A stretch of 45,923 nucleotides of DNA from assembly GCA_949128025.1 (NCBI GenBank), contig CASBRD010000130.1, forward strand, positions 1 to 45,923, in the 5' to 3' direction. A model generated the notes under the pieces. The model was not told the origin of the DNA. It saw only the letters and a program-made list of their open reading frames with translations, and did no database searches. Origin of the DNA: Oscillatoriales cyanobacterium PMM_0008. GTDB lineage: Bacteria > Cyanobacteriota > Cyanobacteriia > Cyanobacteriales > Aerosakkonemataceae. Both the position numbers and the translations under genes were made by a program. Below, one piece after another: positions 34,601 to 41,703 of the stretch (positions are counted from its first letter, which is position 1; the number at the start of each line of letters is the position of its first letter).

Positions 34601-35527
34601 AGTACCGGAACGGTGCATTCCCGTTATTACAAGCGGCGTTTTTTTTACCCGCGCATTTTCTGTTTCTAAATCTTGCTTTTCCGGCCAAATTGGTTGAGCC
34701 ATTTCATTCGCTACTGTTGATGCAAGTATGTTTAATTTTTTCCCCTTTATAGCCACAAAGGTATTGCGATCAGCTTTTTTGCTCGCTCTCATCTTTTCAT
34801 ATTTTAGCAATGGTGGGTTATGACATTCATATACCGAGCTAAAACCTACCGATGACAACAAATTATAAAAAGAAGAACGGGTGAAATAAAAACTATTCAC
34901 ATTGTCCAAGGATGACCATAATAATTTACTCTTTTCCTGGGCTGTCGAATCCGGGTCATGTTCAGCAACTTTTTTGCCCCAATAGTTTTCCTCTTTATAA
35001 GAATAACATCTTTCCGCATCCATACTTACATGAGTATCTATGAGCGCCATCCTTTGGCAAACATCAACTATATTTTCTGTGAACTCAAAAATGTCTGGAA
35101 CATCCAAGTGGTAAAATATACCGATGCACAATACTACATCGAAACAGCCGTACTTTTCCCGACTGAGATTTCGGACGTCATCTTGAACAAGCTCCAGGTT
35201 GTCTAAACCAAGAACATCTTTGGCAAATCGCGCTTTCTCAATATTGGCTTCTCGACCTTCTATGGCGACTACTTTAGCACCGTGAAGCGCAAGTTCCAAT
35301 CCATACAACCCCTCCAAACACGCCAAATCTAAGACGCGCAGGTGTTCCAAAGGACGGTCGGTGATATCGGCAACTATTTGCAGAAAACGCTTTAATTTTA
35401 CTTCACATCCAGTGATTCTGTTGTCAATCGTATAAATATCGTCAACCAACTGAATGTTGTGATTAGTCCATTCCCCGAATTGCCCAATAATTTCCCGTTT
35501 TTTCTGCTTGATTTTTTCAGAATCCAT
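31667..35527 (-). CDS. Methyltransferase-sulfotransferase-GT2-coiled-coil fusion; WbdD-like ruler candidate
   Basis: A 1286-residue fusion. Residues about 1-250 are a SAM methyltransferase (VLDLACLEGLYGLELALHG, then VLCIGIFYHL). Residues about 295-560 are a sulfotransferase with the PAPS loop ITGMHRSGTSLTASFI. Residues about 620-850 are a GT2 domain (SIVIPCYNQGEY and LPLDCDNK). Residues about 874-1255 are a coiled coil of 14-residue units, each with one Trp (consensus IQxAWExxQxQxQ). A basic, amphipathic tail follows (SSKFWKLRKAWVRFKQ). The gene has a strong AGGAGG ribosome binding site and lies between wzt and the triple glycosyltransferase. E. coli WbdD has a similar plan (methyltransferase, kinase, long coiled coil) and sets O-antigen length by terminal capping. 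A sulfate/methyl cap here is inference. Confidence 0.85.
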   Translation of the reverse strand: MDSEKIKQKKREIIGQFGEWTNHNIQLVDDIYTIDNRITGCEVKLKRFLQIVADITDRPLEHLRVLDLACLEGLYGLELALHGAKVVAIEGREANIEKARFAKDVLGLDNLELVQDDVRNLSREKYGCFDVVLCIGIFYHLDVPDIFEFTENIVDVCQRMALIDTHVSMDAERCYSYKEENYWGKKVAEHDPDSTAQEKSKLLWSSLDNVNSFYFTRSSFYNLLSSVGFSSVYECHNPPLLKYEKMRASKKADRNTFVAIKGKKLNILASTVANEMAQPIWPEKQDLETENARVKKTPLVITGMHRSGTSLTASFIKALGVNVGNNLVTADNYNVKGYFEDVDFLEFQRSVLQDCCRRGEPGFPDWGWTESECLNRRQFEKYIKDAQKLIDIRHQKSTVWGWKDPRTTLMLDFWDRLLPDAKYLFVYRLPWEVANSMLRLNTTVFAERPDYRLKIWAYYNRHILKFYHKHSERCILFNVNSWIKEPNKLVELLENKFDLKVRDSWDEEKFKNLYEQTIFNTLSFQDHAVKFLYYSEPDYFSLLGELDRTADIPSDLYQASVNWDSDSSGKYILGSLSSSCSDSETAGAFFESSSTDKSERAAIEKLTELENKMSRKNEHKKEIAISIVIPCYNQGEYILEAISSVESCQDDVYEIVIVNDCSTDNLTKKVLSYLKEYGYCVIDHQENQGLARARNTGIEKARGRYILPLDCDNKIRAKYITKGIEILDKYPEVGVVYGDVQVFGDKSDIWQLPDFDINKIASENYIDACAVLRKEVWSDCGGYDDKIPDKLGYEDWDLWLGAAEKGWKFYHINEVLFDYRLRSGSMLNICRIPENHERLVRYICTKHLDIYRTNFANIFAGKDSTLLKEKSYREEMESQVQKTEAAFEESQQQLQRIQSAWEEAQLEVERIRSAWDSSQEQLRLTHSEWEEAQSEVERIRIAWEQSQDRIRLTNDELEQSQQQTQSELQRIQSAWEEAQEQAQRIQSAWEEASSEAQQIQTAWEEAQEQVQLTQAEWERSQQQVQQIQTAWETSQQQVHLTQAEWERSQSEVHRIQTAWEQAAQQLQLTQVEWERSQSELQLTNAEWQKVQQQTQHIQTAWQQTQQQAHHIQGAWEQTQSEVQHIQGAWETSQQQAQHIQGAWEQTQSEVQHIHSVWEQTQQQTQHIQGAWEQAQQQVHLIQTAWETSQQQAQQSQTQLHQMQAEWERTQTQLHQMQAEWERTQTQLHQMQVEWEQTQNQLQIAQAEHQQTQAIINQMESSKFWKLRKAWVRFKQAIGFSNNIEKQ
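31770..32880 (-). repeat. 42-bp tandem repeats encoding 14-residue coiled-coil units
   Basis: About 1.1 kb of 42-bp repeats, 23 of them carrying a Trp codon, lies within the ruler-candidate gene. Nearly identical units are found around 31970-32230 (for example TGCTCCCAGGCACCTTGGAT), pointing to recent expansion. Long open frames on the complementary strand here are by-products of the repeats. Confidence 0.9.
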
Positions 35528-35570
35528 TCTTTCCTCCTGACTAATTTTACCACTCTCAATATTTGGCTAG

Positions 35571-36992
35571 CTACTTTTCAAGCAATTCAACGCTTTCTTG
35601 ATGATTTTCTGTTAAGTCGGCATTGATGGTTAAACTTGGCTCAATCAATAAATCTACTATAGCACTAGCACAAGAGTTAGTTTCAGGTTGAACTCTAAAC
35701 ATTGCCACATCAATATGTCTGGCCAGGTAGGTTAAATGTCCGTCAACCAAACCCGTTACGCCTGCATTTAAGAAATAAACACCAGGATTTAGCACACATT
35801 TGAAGGGGAACTTTACTATTACTATTGTCTCTGGTTCAATTTCGTAAATTGATTGAGATGAAGCCGTAAATGAAGCTCCTCCCAACTCAAAACCGCTAAC
35901 GGTTTTAATTAGCATACCAAAGCGGACTTGTTGGGCATATTTAAGAAAGGAAACCGAGTAAGTGTAAATGTACTCTTTGCGACCAACCAAATTATTCACA
36001 ACTCTGCCATCAGGCATGGTTATATGAGGATTAGTAATTTTCGCCCCACGAGGTACATAGGAAATTGTGTTTGACGGAACCATTTCTGGATCGTAAAATT
36101 CTCGAATTTCTTGTGGTTCTGGTTCCTCGTTTGCTGGCTCCTTGGAAACAGTTACTATTGATTTATTTTCAACAACCGAAATATGTTGCTTAAATGAATC
36201 ATAACTAACACTTCTTTGCATATCCCGTATTTCTTCGCGCAACTCCGGCGCTTTATCTTCCGGCGCATACATCAGTTTATGATATTTATCGACAACAAAC
36301 TTAGGATGGTGAAAGAGGAGTTTTTCGCCTCTATCCATCAATATGGCGGCATCGCATATTTCTATAACCGAAGTTGCTGAGTGAGAAACAAATAAAATTG
36401 TTCCACCTCTAGCTCGGATTGATTGGATGCGAGCGAAGCATTTGCGCTGGAATGCTTCATCTCCAACGGAGAGAGCTTCATCTACTACGAGAATATCCGG
36501 ATCGACGCTGGTAGAAACTGCAAAAGCCAATCTTACGAACATTCCACTCGAATAAGTTTTGACTGGGTGGTCGAGAAAATCGCCAATATCTGCAAAGGCA
36601 ACAATTTCATCAAATTTAGCTTCAATTTCCTTTTGGTTCAACCCCATTAACCGACCGTTAAAAAACACATTTTGCCTGCCGGTAAATTCTGGGTTAAATC
36701 CGCTACCTAGCTCCAGTAATGCGGCTATTCTGCCGTTTACCCCCACTTTACCTGTAGTTGGTGTCAGGGTGCCTACGATAATTTGGAGCAGAGTGCTTTT
36801 GCCAGAACCGTTACGTCCGACAATTCCCAAGGTTTGTCCTTTGGGAACTTCCAGGTTCACGTCTCGCAGTGCCCAAAATTCATTGGCTTTGCTTTTTCCT
36901 GGTAGTAATAAATCTTTCAACCGATCGGCGGGATGAGTGTAGCATTTAAAGCACTTGGAGATATTGGTGAGAGAAATTGCTATTTCAGTCAT
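35571..36992 (-). CDS. wzt: Wzt: ATP-binding subunit of polysaccharide ABC exporter with C-terminal glycan-recognition domain
   Basis: A 473-residue ABC ATPase. Residues 1-250 have Walker A GRNGSGKST (about residue 60), the signature YSSGMFVRLAFA and Walker B ILVVDEALSVGDE. A linker of about 60 charged residues follows, then a C-terminal beta-sandwich (about 310-455; YTYSVSFLKYAQQVRFGMLI, NPGVYFLNAGV) of the Wzt_C type. In E. coli O9a this domain recognises the capped non-reducing end of the O-polysaccharide and makes export depend on the cap. It follows wzm by 69 nt and is 44 nt before the ruler-candidate gene. That neighbourhood matches the O9a logic. Confidence 0.92.
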   Translation of the reverse strand: MTEIAISLTNISKCFKCYTHPADRLKDLLLPGKSKANEFWALRDVNLEVPKGQTLGIVGRNGSGKSTLLQIIVGTLTPTTGKVGVNGRIAALLELGSGFNPEFTGRQNVFFNGRLMGLNQKEIEAKFDEIVAFADIGDFLDHPVKTYSSGMFVRLAFAVSTSVDPDILVVDEALSVGDEAFQRKCFARIQSIRARGGTILFVSHSATSVIEICDAAILMDRGEKLLFHHPKFVVDKYHKLMYAPEDKAPELREEIRDMQRSVSYDSFKQHISVVENKSIVTVSKEPANEEPEPQEIREFYDPEMVPSNTISYVPRGAKITNPHITMPDGRVVNNLVGRKEYIYTYSVSFLKYAQQVRFGMLIKTVSGFELGGASFTASSQSIYEIEPETIVIVKFPFKCVLNPGVYFLNAGVTGLVDGHLTYLARHIDVAMFRVQPETNSCASAIVDLLIEPSLTINADLTENHQESVELLEK

Positions 36993-37061
36993 GGCGCTGC
37001 TTAAAGGACAAACGATTGAGTTGACAAGTGGGGTTTTTAGTGGAGTTTTTTTTGTTAAAAT

Positions 37062-37919
37062 TTACAGTACATCAGCAAATGCCGGACGCAATCGCCGATA
37101 AAGTTGTAAGCCGCCATAGAACACCACTAAAGAAATCAAAGAAGCTATCCCCCATTCTTGCCAGTGCTTCACATTGCCTTCTAAGATGAGGTCGCGATAA
37201 GTTTCGGCGATCGCAGTCATGGGATTCAACCAAAATACCCAAATACGCCATTGTTCTGGAATTAGGGAAGCAGGGTAGACGATCGGAGTCAGGTAAAACC
37301 ACAGATTTGTAATTACCCCCAACGTTTGGGGTACATCCCGCAGAAATACAGTTAGCCCTGCTACTAAATAACTTAAACCTGCCGTTAAAAGCAACTGGGG
37401 CAACCATACCAGCGGCAGCAACCAGAGGGTACTGTGAACGGTATGGGTTGTTATCCCAACTAACAAAATCAACCCCATTATCCCGATCGTACTTTCCACA
37501 AAGGCGGAAAAGACTGGCACTAAAGGCAATAGGCCCAAGGGAAACACCACCTTTTTTACCAGATTGGGTTGGTTGAGTACGGAAACTGCTGCTGGCAATA
37601 AACCACTGGTGAATGCAGTCCAAGGCAGCAATCCCGCAAATATCCACAGACCAAAGGTTAACTTATTTTCTGGCAATCCTTGCAGGCTGAGTTTGACTCT
37701 GAGAACGATCGCAAAAACGTAAGTATAAATCAGTAATTGGGATAATTGGTTCACCAACGACCAAAAATTGCCCAAAACAGCGCCTTTATATCGAGCCTCT
37801 AAATCTCGCACTACCAACGCTTTGAGGAGATCCAACTTAGCCCACCACGGGTTATTGGGCGGCAGATGGCGGCTAAACCTCTCAGCTTGACGAACAACTC
37901 CTCTCATTGACCGATTCAA
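37062..37919 (-). CDS. wzm: Wzm: permease of polysaccharide ABC exporter
   Basis: A 285-residue ABC-2 type permease with six hydrophobic segments. After a cytoplasmic N-terminal helix comes the typical KALVVRDLEARYKGAVLG, then a membrane domain with GLLPWTAFTSG, FLRDVPQTLG, LTPIVYPASLIP and LNPMTAIAETYRDLI, all characteristic of Wzm/KpsM/TagG exporters. With Wzt it should move an undecaprenyl-linked polysaccharide across the plasma membrane. It is the first gene of the 13.7-kb minus-strand cluster. Its promoter should lie in the 254-bp gap shared with petP. Confidence 0.92.
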   Translation of the reverse strand: MNRSMRGVVRQAERFSRHLPPNNPWWAKLDLLKALVVRDLEARYKGAVLGNFWSLVNQLSQLLIYTYVFAIVLRVKLSLQGLPENKLTFGLWIFAGLLPWTAFTSGLLPAAVSVLNQPNLVKKVVFPLGLLPLVPVFSAFVESTIGIMGLILLVGITTHTVHSTLWLLPLVWLPQLLLTAGLSYLVAGLTVFLRDVPQTLGVITNLWFYLTPIVYPASLIPEQWRIWVFWLNPMTAIAETYRDLILEGNVKHWQEWGIASLISLVVFYGGLQLYRRLRPAFADVL

Positions 37920-38021
37920 TGCTTGCTTCCTCGCTCACTACCAACACACCACAAAACGAAACAAGGTCTTAGATTAAGATTTTATTCATTTTTTGGCAAG
38001 TTGGGCAAAAAGTTTATTCTG

Positions 38022-38108
38022 GTCAGTGGTCAGTAGTCAGTGGAAGAAGAAAGGTTACTCACTCCCCCACTCCCTTCTTTACTTTTGACTTTTGACTTTT
38101 GACTTTTG
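38022..38108. repeat. Two heptameric tandem arrays (STRR type)
   Basis: GTCAGTG/GTCAGTA/GTCAGTG fills 38022-38042, and ACTTTTG is repeated exactly four times at 38081-38108. Heptameric tandem repeats of this kind are typical of filamentous cyanobacteria. They sit in the divergent promoter region of wzm and petP; I see no gene in this gap. Confidence 0.8.
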
Positions 38109-38173
38109 GGGCCCCTAGCCCCGACGCCCTAACTCCATATAGACTGTGGAATGGTTCATAGATTGGAGTTGCA

Positions 38174-38371
38174 ATGGAAATCGGTAAAACAGTCCGCGTG
38201 CGTCGTCTTCGGGATCGTGCGCCTGCAAATGTGATTGGATGCCTGGGTAAGACTGGCGTCATTCAAGGATACAAAATGGTAGATGGTAGCGGTGTGGGAG
38301 TGGTTGTAAAGTTTGAGGATAAGTTTGCTACCTGGTTCTTTGAAGACGAACTAGAACCCGTAAACGCTTAA
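38174..38371 (+). CDS. petP: Cytochrome b6f complex subunit PetP (DUF2862)
   Basis: A 65-residue soluble protein beginning MEIGKTVRVRRLRDRAP, with an SH3-like beta fold (GKTGVIQGYKMVDGSGVGVV and FEDKFATWFFEDELEPV). It matches the PetP/Ssr2998 family found in cyanobacteria and red algae. PetP is a peripheral, cytoplasmic-side subunit of the cytochrome b6f complex and affects linear electron transport. The stop is 9 nt before the Get3d start, and AAGGAAGAG in between serves the next gene. The two are therefore probably one operon. Confidence 0.85.
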   Translation: MEIGKTVRVRRLRDRAPANVIGCLGKTGVIQGYKMVDGSGVGVVVKFEDKFATWFFEDELEPVNA

Positions 38372-38380
38372 GGAAGAGTA

Positions 38381-39550
38381 ATGTCCCTGATTTTGACATT
38401 TTTGGGCAAGGGTGGCACTGGTCGCACTACAGTGGCGATCGCAGCTGCCAAACAGCTAGCTAGTCAAGGAAAGCGCGTGCTGCTGGCCGGACAGGGCTCT
38501 GACCCGGCGCTTAGCTTAATTTTAGGTGCCACCCTTGGCCCCGACCCCCAGGAACTAACGACTAATCTCCAGGGGATGCAGTTCCAGACAGCCCAACTGC
38601 TGGAACGCAGTTGGGAAGAGATCAAACAGCTGGAAGCGCAATACCTCCGCACGCCGATCGTCAAAGAGGTATTCGGTCAAGAGTTGGGCGTCCTGCCGGG
38701 GATGGATAGTGCGCTAGCGTTAAACGCCCTTCGGGAGTACGATGCTTCCGGCAAATACGATGCGATCGTCTATGACGGAACGGGCGACCAAACGATGCTG
38801 CGGATGCTGGGAATGCCGGAGATTCTCAGCTGGTACATCCGCCGCTTTCGGAATTTATTTCTGAATTCCGACTTGGGTAAAACTGTATCGCCGTTTATCC
38901 AACCCGTCGCCAGCGCTGTTTTAAATGTGAATTGGGGCGAGGATAACTTCGCTCAACCGACTAACCAGGTCAACAATTTGTTAGACCAGGGGAAGGACGC
39001 TGTTGCCAATCCCAACCGGATGGCGGCTTATCTGGTGACGACAGGCGACCCAACGGCTGTAGCGACTGCCAAATATCTCTGGGGTAGCGCCCAACAAATC
39101 GGTTTAACCGTTGGCGGCGTGATTCTCAATCAAGCGACAATGGCAGATACCGTGGCAGCTGAGGTTGCCCAAAACTTAGCGCAAGTCTACGAGACATTCG
39201 ATCGCGAAACGGCTGCTATCGACACCGTTACCGCTGAGTTTTCCCCTCTGCCTGCGATCGCCATTCCCACCCGCACCGGGGGCGACTGGCAACCCCTAAT
39301 CAACGCTATGCCAGATTTCCGTCAAGCCTATCGGGCTCCCAAACCCATAGAAATTGACATTCCGGCTCGCCAAGTGCGGTTATTCTTGCCCGGTTTTGAC
39401 AAAAAGCAGGTTAAACTCACCCAGAACGGCCCAGAAGTCACCATTGAAGCGGGCGACCAGCGACGCAATATTTTCCTTCCTCCCCAGCTGAGCGGCCAAT
39501 CCGTCAAGGGAGCCAAATTCCAAAATAGTTATTTAACTATTTCCTTCTAG
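38381..39550 (+). CDS. get3d: Get3d-type ArsA/Get3 ATPase with C-terminal alpha-crystallin-like domain
   Basis: A 389-residue member of the ArsA/GET3 family. The deviant Walker A is GKGGTGRTT (residues 9-17): the signature Lys10 is present, but the usual second Lys is Arg15. The ATPase core extends to about residue 310. The last 70 residues (PIEIDIPARQVRLFLPGFDK to the C-terminus) form a beta-rich alpha-crystallin-like domain, the mark of the Get3d clade found in photosynthetic organisms. Client-binding cysteines (CxxC) of fungal Get3 are absent. Its role is thought to be membrane- or tail-anchored-protein related but is not settled. It lies between petP and chlG. Confidence 0.82.
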   Translation: MSLILTFLGKGGTGRTTVAIAAAKQLASQGKRVLLAGQGSDPALSLILGATLGPDPQELTTNLQGMQFQTAQLLERSWEEIKQLEAQYLRTPIVKEVFGQELGVLPGMDSALALNALREYDASGKYDAIVYDGTGDQTMLRMLGMPEILSWYIRRFRNLFLNSDLGKTVSPFIQPVASAVLNVNWGEDNFAQPTNQVNNLLDQGKDAVANPNRMAAYLVTTGDPTAVATAKYLWGSAQQIGLTVGGVILNQATMADTVAAEVAQNLAQVYETFDRETAAIDTVTAEFSPLPAIAIPTRTGGDWQPLINAMPDFRQAYRAPKPIEIDIPARQVRLFLPGFDKKQVKLTQNGPEVTIEAGDQRRNIFLPPQLSGQSVKGAKFQNSYLTISF

Positions 39551-39696
39551 CAAGAGACTTGGGTAATCGGTCATTGGAAAAGGGAAGATTGAAGGATTGC
39601 AGATTTCAAATTTATTTTGAATTGAAAATCTTCCCTTTTTAAATCTGAAATTAATCATCGCTCGACGGGAAAATTCAATCCAAAATCCTTGCATCT

Positions 39697-39717
39697 AAAA
39701 TCCAAAATCCAAAATTG
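39697..39717. repeat. Heptameric repeat AAAATCC (three units)
   Basis: AAAATCC, AAAATCC, AAAATTG directly precede the chlG start, with another AAAATCC at 39682-39688. Similar units recur at about 44088-44113 before the ChaN-like gene. The 169-bp gap holds no gene. Confidence 0.75.
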
Positions 39718-39719
39718 AT

Positions 39720-40784
39720 ATGTCTGACCCGACTCCCTCCCAGTTTTCCACAGACCCCGAAACCCTTAGTCAAGATCTGGCAGAACCAACACCACTGGAG
39801 GTGAATCCCAGTATTGAGGCTCCTATCACTGCCAGTGCTAGTGCCAAAACGCGGCAGATGCTGGGTATGAAAGGTGCCGCATCTGGGGAAACCAACATTT
39901 GGAAAATCCGCCTGCAACTGATGAAGCCAATTACCTGGATTCCCCTAATTTGGGGCGTCGTTTGCGGTGCGGCTTCCTCTGGCAACTACACCTGGACGCT
40001 GGAAAATATCCTGATAGCTGCCGCTTGTATGTTGATGTCGGGGCCATTGCTGGCGGGTTATACCCAAACCATGAATGATTTTTACGACAAGGATATCGAC
40101 GCGATTAACGAACCCTATCGTCCAATTCCTTCAGGGGCAATTGCAATTCCCCAAGTGGTGACGCAGGTTTGGGTGTTGTTACTCGCTGGGATTGGCGTGG
40201 CATTCGCTTTGGACACCTGGGCGGGTCACAGTTTTCCCACGATTACTGTTCTAGCTTTGGGCGGTTCTTTCCTGTCCTACATTTATTCGGCTCCACCCCT
40301 GAAACTGAAAAAAAATGGCTGGCTGGGTAATTATGCTTTGGGTGCTAGTTACATTGCTTTGCCTTGGTGGGCGGGTCATGCTTTGTTTGGCGACCTCAAT
40401 GCCACGATCGTTGTTCTGACGCTGTTATATAGTTTGGCAGGATTGGGAATTGCGATCGTCAATGACTTCAAAAGTGTGGAGGGAGACAGGCAGTTAGGTT
40501 TGCAGTCGCTGCCGGTGATGTTTGGCGTCACGGTAGCGGCTTGGATTTGCGTGGTGATGATTGATGTGTTTCAAGCTGCGATCGCAGCTTACTTGATCGC
40601 CATTCACCAAAACTTATACGCTACAATTCTGCTGCTGCTAGTTATCCCGCAAATCACTTTTCAGGATATGTATTTCCTGCGCGATCCTCTGAAAAATGAT
40701 GTAAAGTATCAGGCAAGTGCCCAGCCTTTTCTGGTTTTAGGGATGCTGGTAGCAGGTTTAGCGTTAGGGCACGCAGGAGTTTAA
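39720..40784 (+). CDS. chlG: Chlorophyll synthase ChlG
   Basis: A 354-residue UbiA-superfamily prenyltransferase with about nine hydrophobic helices after a 60-residue polar N-terminus. The first prenyl-diphosphate/Mg2+ site is NDFYDKDIDAINEPYRPIPS near residue 118; the second is NDFKSVEGDRQLGLQSLPV near residue 250. RPIPSGAI is characteristic of chlorophyll synthases as opposed to other UbiA enzymes. It esterifies chlorophyllide a with phytyl or geranylgeranyl diphosphate in the thylakoid or plasma membrane. This is the last step of chlorophyll synthesis and the clearest proof of a phototroph in the window. A small Cys-containing membrane protein gene follows after 17 nt. Confidence 0.95.
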   Translation: MSDPTPSQFSTDPETLSQDLAEPTPLEVNPSIEAPITASASAKTRQMLGMKGAASGETNIWKIRLQLMKPITWIPLIWGVVCGAASSGNYTWTLENILIAAACMLMSGPLLAGYTQTMNDFYDKDIDAINEPYRPIPSGAIAIPQVVTQVWVLLLAGIGVAFALDTWAGHSFPTITVLALGGSFLSYIYSAPPLKLKKNGWLGNYALGASYIALPWWAGHALFGDLNATIVVLTLLYSLAGLGIAIVNDFKSVEGDRQLGLQSLPVMFGVTVAAWICVVMIDVFQAAIAAYLIAIHQNLYATILLLLVIPQITFQDMYFLRDPLKNDVKYQASAQPFLVLGMLVAGLALGHAGV

Positions 40785-40801
40785 CTGGATAAAGAGTTGC
40801 C

Positions 40802-41089
40802 GTGTTTCAACTGCTTTCCCCTCTGGTTCATTCTGTCCAACCTTTTTTGGTGCCGATTTGCTTTTTCTTGGCCTGGGCATTGATGCTTCTTTTAGCTTGG
40901 AATCTCTGGTCGGCTATTTCTCATGGCGTCACCCAGGCTAAGCGGATGCACCAAATCCCCTGCCCTGGTTGTCGGTTTTTCACTAACGATTATCGTCTCA
41001 AGTGTACGGTACGTCCCGGTGTTGCAAATTCTGAGGATGCGATCGACTGTCCCGACTATTGCCCGAAAACTAATTCTTTCTACTATTAA
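40802..41089 (+). CDS. Small membrane protein with Cys motif downstream of chlG (95 aa)
   Basis: I do not recognise a named family. It begins at GTG (40802). Residues about 12-40 are a strongly hydrophobic helix (FLVPICFFLAWALMLLLAWN). A soluble tail follows with CPGCRFF, then LKCTVRP, then DCPDYCPKT: five Cys in all, a pattern that could bind zinc or an Fe-S cluster. The position 17 nt behind chlG suggests cotranscription and a role in chlorophyll or thylakoid biogenesis, by context only. The stop codon TAA is also the first base triplet of the dispersed hairpin element that follows. Confidence 0.65.
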   Translation: MFQLLSPLVHSVQPFLVPICFFLAWALMLLLAWNLWSAISHGVTQAKRMHQIPCPGCRFFTNDYRLKCTVRPGVANSEDAIDCPDYCPKTNSFYY

Positions 41090-41167
41090 CGCAAGTTGCT
41101 AGTTATATCATTAAGGTACGTTGTTGCGCTTTAGCGCTCAAAGAGCGCTAAAGCGCAACAACGTACC
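41087..41167. repeat. Dispersed hairpin element, copy C
   Basis: It begins TAACGCAAGTTGCTAGTTAT, as in copy A. A perfect 25-bp stem follows, GGTACGTTGTTGCGCTTTAG onward (41115-41139 with 41143-41167), with an AAA loop. Only the distal stem differs from copy A. It starts at the stop codon of the preceding gene and may also end its transcript. Confidence 0.85.
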
Positions 41168-41227
41168 CATTATCCATTCCGAACAAGTAGCCAATGGAAC
41201 TATAGCTAGAGGCTATATTATCCGTTG

Positions 41228-41647
41228 CTACTCACTCCAGGAAAACAGCGCAATGGCTGCTAGCGCTAGTAAAATACTAACTCCTTGTCGAATAGAAATA
41301 GGCTCTTTCAGGATGAAAAAGGCTAGGATGATACTAATTAGGGGATACAACCCCGTTAGAGTGACCACCATCGCAACTTTACCTTTGCTGAGGGCGAGTA
41401 AAAAAAACAATGATGCGAACGTTGCTACAAAACCGACCAGAATTGCGTAAAATATTCCCAGGTTATTCGCCTGCAAATTAAAGCCCGATCGACACAGTAC
41501 AAATAACCCGACTAGCATGGCACCGATCGCTTGATAGACCAGCGCACTTTCTGGTTCGATATAATTAGTAGTTACCTTGCTGAAGAATCCCCATAACCCG
41601 TATAAAAGGCACGAAATTGCTGTATAGATGAGCCAACTATCTATCAT
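41228..41647 (-). CDS. EamA/DMT-type small transporter
   Basis: A 139-residue single EamA domain with about five hydrophobic segments. The start MIDSWLIYTAISCLLYGLWG and the C-terminal LYPLISIILAFFILKEPISI are typical. Full-length EamA proteins carry two such domains, so this one is half-size and should act as a dimer, like other single-domain DMT members. The substrate is unknown. The N-terminus is intact and there is no adjacent second half, so I see no sign of truncation. It is convergent with the chlG block, with the hairpin copy C between, and is 56 bp downstream of the dehydrogenase gene. Confidence 0.82.
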   Translation of the reverse strand: MIDSWLIYTAISCLLYGLWGFFSKVTTNYIEPESALVYQAIGAMLVGLFVLCRSGFNLQANNLGIFYAILVGFVATFASLFFLLALSKGKVAMVVTLTGLYPLISIILAFFILKEPISIRQGVSILLALAAIALFSWSE

Positions 41648-41703
41648 ACAATTATGAGTATATTGTTAGATTGTCTCATTTAAACCTTTACGCTGTTTAA
41701 TGT

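Noticed and set aside
41228-41647. EamA gene as a truncated pseudogene
   Set aside because: Single-domain EamA/DMT transporters exist and both ends of the domain look complete.
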